Positions 13,350 through 18,285 of a stretch of DNA of 18,285 nucleotides are shown piece by piece (the first letter of the stretch is position 1; each line of letters starts with the position of its first letter). The notes under the pieces were generated by a model, which had not been told where the DNA came from, ran no database searches, and saw only the letters and a list, made by a program, of their open reading frames with translations. The DNA comes from an uncultured Vampirovibrio sp. (GTDB taxonomy: Bacteria; Cyanobacteriota; Vampirovibrionia; Gastranaerophilales; Gastranaerophilaceae), in assembly GCA_910583725.1 (NCBI GenBank), contig CAJTXZ010000033.1:1-18285 (forward strand), written 5' to 3'. Position numbers and translations under genes: made by a program.

Positions 13350-16253
13350 ATGAACAACGACTTAACAATGTCAAACTTTATGAATAATATTCCAAATGCA
13401 AAGCCTTATACAGGTATAACACCATCTTCTCCTAAGGCTGGTAGCAACATAGGGGACAAAGGGAATACAAATTATGACATTAGACAAAACGTTCAAAATA
13501 ACACAGATATTGTAAAGCCCGCTGATACACAAACCCAAAATATTAATACAGCAAAACAGCAAACTCCAGTCCTGCAAACTGCCGCAGAAAATACCATATC
13601 CCAAGGCCCTATAGTCGATACTGTCGAATTAAGCAAGACTCTTAAAAAGGCACAAAAGAAAAACGGTATCGCAGAAAAACTTTATGACAAGGCTAAAAAC
13701 ATCACAGGTCTTGGTTTGGGCTCAAAAAATGTACAAAAGATAATTGATGAAACAGTAAAAGGAACAAAGACAGAAAAAGATGCCGACAAGGCCATAAAAG
13801 ATTACAGGGAATCACAGGAAAAATTTGCACAAACAACAGGCGACACTGTTTCAATCCTTGCAGCAGGCGGAACATTCTTTGGTCTAAAAAAAGCTGCGGC
13901 TTATGGCCATGCGATGCTTTCAATAAATGAGGAACATTATGCAAAAAGCACGGTTAATAGACTTGTTGATGGTATGAATACATTATCCCAGCATTTTCTT
14001 AAAAAAGATTTGATTAAAAATACTCCGGCAAAACTTACAGCAAAAGCGAAGGATTTACTTGGCAGCAATAAAAAGATGGCTGTCGCTGCAGCAATTATAG
14101 CGGCACTTGCAGGCGGAATGTCAAAAAACCTTATCTTAAAACTTGACAAAATAGGAACAAAACAATACAAACTTGATAAAGAAGAAAGGAAAGAACTTTC
14201 AAGAAGCGAAAGACAAAAAGAAGAAAAGGCGCTAAAGAAGGCAAAGAAAAAAGATAAGCGCAAAAATTTCTGGTCTGGCGCGCTTAATGGCGCCTTAATG
14301 CCTTTGATGACACTACATGCAGCAGTTGGTGCACCTTTATACCTGGGCGCCAATGCACTCTCAAGGTATTTTATTGGCGAAAAGAATGATGAAGAGAAGA
14401 AAAGCTTAAAAGGCTTTAAAGATGGTATTCTAAAAAATCCGATTCCATTAATTGCAAGTGCTGCATTAACTGCCATTCCATTAATAAAAATGGGCAAGGC
14501 AAGCAAGATATATGTTAAAAATGCAGCGATTGTTGCTGAAAATTTAACCAAAAACAAACTTACAGTGCCCGATTTTGGAGATGCAATATATACACAGCTT
14601 GAAAAAATATTGCTTGGAGATGAATCCATAAATAATATTATCGGCTGGAGAAGCAATTTAAGTGACGAAGCAAAAGTTTTGGCGCTAACAAATGAAAACA
14701 TATTTGCCGTTAAGTTTAAACAAATACAGGAAGATAGCTATGATCCTATTACAGCAATACTGAAAGAAAGCTGTCCGCCATCAAGAACTATGGATCAGGC
14801 ACAGTCAATTATTGAAAAAACATTCGGCAATCAATACAGTGTTGAAAAATGCCTTGGTGTAGGTACCATTGCTGAATCATACCTTGCAAAGGATAATAAT
14901 ACCGGAGCTGAAGTATGTATTAAAATGCTAAAAGACGGCATTACAAAAGAAAAAGTTGAGGCTGATGAACAAAAATTCATAGAAATTGTTAAAAAGACGC
15001 TTAAAGAAAGAAATGCAAGCGAAGATGAAATTAATTATATGGTAAGGAATGTCGAAAGCATTGCAAATGGCGTATTGCAGGAAGTTGATTTTAATAATGA
15101 AATGGAAGCAGCCAAAAAACTTGCTAAATACACTAAGGTTGCAAATGTTGTAAAACCAATAATGGTTAAAGACGGCCTTTATGTTATGGAAAAGGCCAAT
15201 GGTATCAGTCTGGATTCATTGACAAAACTAAACGAACTCTTCACAAAACAAAAGATTGCGCAGGAAAGGGTTGCAAAACATCCTGATAACCAAAAATTTA
15301 AAGAAAGACTGGACGATATCAACAAAAAAATTGAGGAAGTTAAGGCAAAAACGCCTGCCTTTGGCGATATCAGCCTTGATAAAAAGACAGCAAAAAGGCT
15401 TATTGCAGAATACAGAAAAGTTCTTGTTGAACAATTTAACAAGACAAATAAAAATGGAAAGACAATTCATGCTGATATTCATCAGGGCAACATCTTTATA
15501 GATGTAGAAGCACTAAAAGCAGGCAAGGGCAAGATATTTACATTGATTGATACGGGAAATACAATTGACCAGACTATGGAACAAGCCGTAAGAAGCTTGA
15601 ATCTGACAAGCTATATAAACAATGCGGATGTTATAAATCTTTCTAGATTTGTACTTGAAGATGCAGCGCTTCCTGTGGGCTTAAGCAAAGAAGAAGCATT
15701 GCAAAAGGTACAAAAAAGCCTTAATGAAATATTCTTTGACAACAAAACAAAGATTAATGGTATGAGCAATGAGGAATTTACCATAATAAGCAATTATATT
15801 TTAAAACAACACGGCATAATACCATCAGACACGCAAGGCAACTTATATAAGGCTCAGCAATCTGCCGATAATTCGCTTAACAAACTATTAGAAATGCTTT
15901 TCAGCGATGCACAGGTTAAAATGACAGGGATTCGGGATGATATGTGGTCTGCTATGGAATTAGACAAAAAGGCTGCAGATGCAGCAGCAAAAGCCAATCT
16001 TGGAAAAAGCATTCTTGTGGCAACAGATGTTGGTAAAGAACAATTTGCACATTGGGCAAAATACAATATTATGCAAAAATCCCAAGAAAAGAAAAATCTT
16101 AGATTGCTTTCACCAATTGAAAGACGCAAAATCAGAAGAAGCGAAAGTGCGCCCGCTAAAAACAGCGTAGAGGCCTTGACTTACAAATATAAGCAGAAAT
16201 CACAAAATATTGAAGGCTTAGAAGAAGGATTATTTAGCAGATTTGTCAGCTAA
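13350..16253 (+). CDS. ABC1/UbiB-family atypical kinase with a 450-residue N-terminal extension
   Basis: 967 residues, about twice a usual UbiB. Residues 1-95 are Asn/Gln/Thr-rich and probably unstructured. Four hydrophobic stretches follow (about 166-184, 243-257, 309-336, 364-380), separated by a highly charged Lys/Glu block (273-306), suggesting membrane attachment. From about 450 the ABC1 kinase pattern is clear: KFKQ (455-458) at the place of KxGQ, LGVGTIAESY (502-511) for the nucleotide loop, the ATP-binding lysine in VCIKML (K525), QEVDFNNE (577-584), catalytic loop HADIHQGN (707-714) and LIDTGN with D734. Family members assist quinone or lipid metabolism through ATPase-like activity. 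There are no ubi/men genes here. Residues 735-967 are unfamiliar. A good AGGATGG precedes the ATG. Kinase homology is sure; function unknown. Confidence 0.85.
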   Translation: MNNDLTMSNFMNNIPNAKPYTGITPSSPKAGSNIGDKGNTNYDIRQNVQNNTDIVKPADTQTQNINTAKQQTPVLQTAAENTISQGPIVDTVELSKTLKKAQKKNGIAEKLYDKAKNITGLGLGSKNVQKIIDETVKGTKTEKDADKAIKDYRESQEKFAQTTGDTVSILAAGGTFFGLKKAAAYGHAMLSINEEHYAKSTVNRLVDGMNTLSQHFLKKDLIKNTPAKLTAKAKDLLGSNKKMAVAAAIIAALAGGMSKNLILKLDKIGTKQYKLDKEERKELSRSERQKEEKALKKAKKKDKRKNFWSGALNGALMPLMTLHAAVGAPLYLGANALSRYFIGEKNDEEKKSLKGFKDGILKNPIPLIASAALTAIPLIKMGKASKIYVKNAAIVAENLTKNKLTVPDFGDAIYTQLEKILLGDESINNIIGWRSNLSDEAKVLALTNENIFAVKFKQIQEDSYDPITAILKESCPPSRTMDQAQSIIEKTFGNQYSVEKCLGVGTIAESYLAKDNNTGAEVCIKMLKDGITKEKVEADEQKFIEIVKKTLKERNASEDEINYMVRNVESIANGVLQEVDFNNEMEAAKKLAKYTKVANVVKPIMVKDGLYVMEKANGISLDSLTKLNELFTKQKIAQERVAKHPDNQKFKERLDDINKKIEEVKAKTPAFGDISLDKKTAKRLIAEYRKVLVEQFNKTNKNGKTIHADIHQGNIFIDVEALKAGKGKIFTLIDTGNTIDQTMEQAVRSLNLTSYINNADVINLSRFVLEDAALPVGLSKEEALQKVQKSLNEIFFDNKTKINGMSNEEFTIISNYILKQHGIIPSDTQGNLYKAQQSADNSLNKLLEMLFSDAQVKMTGIRDDMWSAMELDKKAADAAAKANLGKSILVATDVGKEQFAHWAKYNIMQKSQEKKNLRLLSPIERRKIRRSESAPAKNSVEALTYKYKQKSQNIEGLEEGLFSRFVS

Positions 16254-16259
16254 TCATTT

Positions 16260-18083
16260 TCAAATAAGGGTTTCGACGTTTTTAAACTGCATATCATAAA
16301 GCGTTCTGTAGCGGCCGTTTTGAACTTTCATAAGTTCACTATGACATCCTGTTTCAACAATTGTGCCATTTTCTATAACAATTATCCTATCAGCTTTTTG
16401 AATGGTGGAAAGCCTATGTGCGATAATAAAAACGGTTTTATCCTTCATTAAATTAGCCATTGCTTTCTGCACCATTGCCTCGGATTCATTATCAAGTGCA
16501 GATGTTGCTTCATCCAAAATTACGATGGGTGCATTTTTTAAGATTGCACGGGCTATTGCGACCCTTTGCCTTTCGCCGCCCGAAAGCCTTAAACCTCTCT
16601 CGCCAACCATAGTATTAATTCCATCCGGCAAATTTTTTATAACATCAAAGAGATTAGCCGAATTAACGGCCTCAAAAACCTCTTCATCGCTGACATCTTG
16701 CTTTGCCAACAAAATATTTTCTTTAATACTTGCGCAAAATAAGAAATTATCCTGAAAAACCACTGAAATATTATTTCTCAAAGATTTTAGGGTGAAATTT
16801 TTAATATCAACACCATCAATTGTTATTTTGCCTGATTTTATATCATAAAAACGCGGCAAAAGGCTTACAAGTGTTGTCTTACCGCCGCCGGAATTTCCCA
16901 CCATTGCAACTGTCTCGCCCTTTTTAACCTCTAAATCAACCTCCTTTAATACAGGCTTATTTTTATTATATTCAAACACAACATCATTAAATTTGATGGA
17001 ATTGTTCAAACCTCTTAATATTACAGGATTTTTGGCTTCTTTTATTTCACTTTTCAAATCAAATAGTTCAAACACCCTTCCTAATGCAACAAAGATTTTC
17101 TGTACACTCGTCATCGTGTTCCCAAGCGTTTTAACGGGTTTATATAACAAAAGAAGCGAGGCAATAAATGAAGCGAATGCACCAGTTGTTATCTCGCTTG
17201 AATTAACCAAAAATGTTCCATACCACAAAACCGTTGCAACACCAAGCGATGCAATTAAATGCATTAAAGGAGACATCCAGGCAGTTCTTTTTGTTAGAGA
17301 CATATTTATATTAAACGCCTTTTGAATCTCTTCATTAAACTTATCTTTTTGTCTTTGTTGAATTGAAAATGAAGCTATAACCTTGTTGCCGCCATGCGTT
17401 TGGTTTATATGTCCTACAATATTACCGTTAATTACCATATTTTTATTTGATGCATCCTTTATTCTTTTTCTTAAAAGAAAAACAGGGATAAATGCAGCAC
17501 AAAGCACCAAGACACCTATTATTGCAAGCTTTATTGAGCTGTAGAGCATAACAGCAATCAGCCCTATTGCCCCAAAAAAGCTTGTTAATATGGTTTTTAG
17601 CTGTTCGATTATGCCGTTTGATGCAATATTAGGGTCATTTATATACCTTGAAACAACTATGCCGGAAGAATTCTCATCAAAAAATTTCGGATGCATATGT
17701 ACAAGCCGTTCATATAAATCACTTTTAATATTGTTTGTGATTTTTCTGCTCACCCAAGATGAAATATAAGAATTTAAATACCTTAAAACCCCCTGAAAAG
17801 CCGCAAACAAGACAACCCCGAAAGGCAGGATATATGTCATCTCAAGGCCCGTTAAAGCAAAAATACAGCCAAATATTTCAACCTTAAAATCATCTCCGCC
17901 AATTGCACAATCAATATACGGTTTTATTACAAAAGCACTAATGCCATCTAAAAGCCCCAATGGAATTGCAATAACAAAACTTATAACAATTCTGTTAATA
18001 TAAGGCTTAATGTATGGAAACATTCTTTCTATAAGCAAGATGTAATCAAACGAATTCTGCGCCGTTGTTTTCTTTAATTTCAT
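16260..18083 (-). CDS. MsbA-like lipid/drug ABC exporter (fused TMD-NBD half transporter)
   Basis: 607 residues: six-helix membrane domain (about 30-330) and ATPase domain (about 362-600), the usual size of a homodimeric exporter. Walker A is GNSGGGKTT (396-404), Q-loop Q444 (VVFQDN), signature LSGGERQ (500-506), Walker B VILDEA (521-526) with catalytic E525, D-loop SALD, and H-loop H556 in IIAHRLST. The nucleotide-binding site appears complete. Closest in style to MsbA, which flips lipid A precursor, but this family also includes drug and peptide exporters and no lipid A gene is present here. GGA about 9 bases before the ATG is a modest ribosome binding site. Its stop lies 6 bases from that of the convergent ABC1-kinase gene, with no terminator between. 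Confidence 0.93.
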   Translation of the reverse strand: MKLKKTTAQNSFDYILLIERMFPYIKPYINRIVISFVIAIPLGLLDGISAFVIKPYIDCAIGGDDFKVEIFGCIFALTGLEMTYILPFGVVLFAAFQGVLRYLNSYISSWVSRKITNNIKSDLYERLVHMHPKFFDENSSGIVVSRYINDPNIASNGIIEQLKTILTSFFGAIGLIAVMLYSSIKLAIIGVLVLCAAFIPVFLLRKRIKDASNKNMVINGNIVGHINQTHGGNKVIASFSIQQRQKDKFNEEIQKAFNINMSLTKRTAWMSPLMHLIASLGVATVLWYGTFLVNSSEITTGAFASFIASLLLLYKPVKTLGNTMTSVQKIFVALGRVFELFDLKSEIKEAKNPVILRGLNNSIKFNDVVFEYNKNKPVLKEVDLEVKKGETVAMVGNSGGGKTTLVSLLPRFYDIKSGKITIDGVDIKNFTLKSLRNNISVVFQDNFLFCASIKENILLAKQDVSDEEVFEAVNSANLFDVIKNLPDGINTMVGERGLRLSGGERQRVAIARAILKNAPIVILDEATSALDNESEAMVQKAMANLMKDKTVFIIAHRLSTIQKADRIIVIENGTIVETGCHSELMKVQNGRYRTLYDMQFKNVETLI

Positions 18084-18212
18084 TTATTATTCCAAACCAA
18101 ATATAATATCTGATTTTAGCAAAAACATATAAAAGAAATCTTCTGGCTTTAAATTATTTTAAATATCACATCAAAACATATATCTGCTTCAAAAGCAAAA
18201 GTTTAAAGTTTA

Positions 18213-18254
18213 GCTGTGAGGGCAAATTTCCTAAAACAACTTCGCCCTCACAGC
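18213..18254 (-). terminator. Strong hairpin at the 3' end of the right-edge gene
   Basis: A perfect 11-bp GC-rich stem (GCTGTGAGGGC at 18213-18223, GCCCTCACAGC at 18244-18254) with a 20-base loop. It overlaps the last codons and stop of the minus-strand gene at the edge. The T tract that follows on the minus strand is broken (TAAACTTTAAACTTTT), so termination is likely but not textbook. Confidence 0.55.
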
Positions 18255-18285
18255 CTTAACTGCAGCTTGTATTCTGTCATTGACT
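18231..18285 (-). CDS. C-terminal tail of an unidentified protein (5' end outside window)
   Basis: The minus-strand frame entering from the right edge reads VNDRIQAAVKAVRAKLF and stops at TAG (18231-18233). The alternating basic and hydrophobic residues look like a terminal amphipathic helix. The hairpin overlapping its stop supports this being the end of a real transcript. The fragment is too short to name. Confidence 0.4.
   Translation of the reverse strand, partial: VNDRIQAAVKAVRAKLF

Noticed and set aside
13937..14701. 254-residue minus-strand open frame opposite the ABC1-kinase gene
   Set aside because: It is antisense to a continuous sense gene, and its hydrophobic content mirrors Lys/Ala/Glu-rich sense codons.
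1..18285. CRISPR array, insertion-sequence transposase or integrase gene
   Set aside because: No regularly spaced repeats, no terminal inverted repeats with a transposase, and no tyrosine or serine recombinase motif in any long frame.

Overview
The window is AT-rich DNA with the standard genetic code (TGA occurs only as a stop). It looks like an uncultured gut-type bacterium. The mix of genes best fits the non-photosynthetic cyanobacterial relatives (Vampirovibrionia/Melainabacteria, order Gastranaerophilales): RNase HIII, a stand-alone YlxR, a MsbA-like exporter, a GH13 enzyme with a low-complexity N-terminus and a very long ABC1-kinase protein. This placement is inference from gene style, not from a marker gene, and is moderate confidence at best.

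Layout. At 1-57 is the tail of a gene cut by the window edge, followed by a terminator. About 790 bases without a gene follow, then rnhC (minus). A second gap with two hairpins leads to tRNA-His(GTG) at 2262-2338. Between tRNA-His and 5309 the DNA looks foreign. An 18-bp copy of the tRNA 3' end (2323-2340) recurs exactly at 3896-3913, and these repeats enclose one gene, an Abi-family HEPN protein with a C-terminal KTSC-like domain. A sigma70-type promoter and a 5' hairpin precede that gene. Just outside the second repeat is a minus-strand CoiA-like nuclease gene. The remainder looks like ordinary chromosome: ylxR/rnpM (minus), a divergent GAF-GAF-GGDEF diguanylate cyclase, purB, a GH13 alpha-glucan enzyme, a MATE exporter, a 967-residue ABC1/UbiB-like kinase protein, and a convergent MsbA-like ABC exporter (minus). 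A second clipped gene lies at the right edge.

How it fits together. The most unusual part is 2323-3913. It has the geometry of an integrated element (tRNA 3' end duplicated, a new terminator supplied to the tRNA, the probable old terminator displaced to the far end), yet it carries one predicted defence gene and no recombinase. The promoter is placed so that the transcript would begin at a GC-rich hairpin, which raises the possibility of a structured RNA or leader working with the Abi protein. The housekeeping genes do not form one pathway; most have their own upstream gaps and are probably transcribed singly. Several have a TATAAT box only 6-8 bases before the start codon, suggesting leaderless or very short-leader mRNAs.
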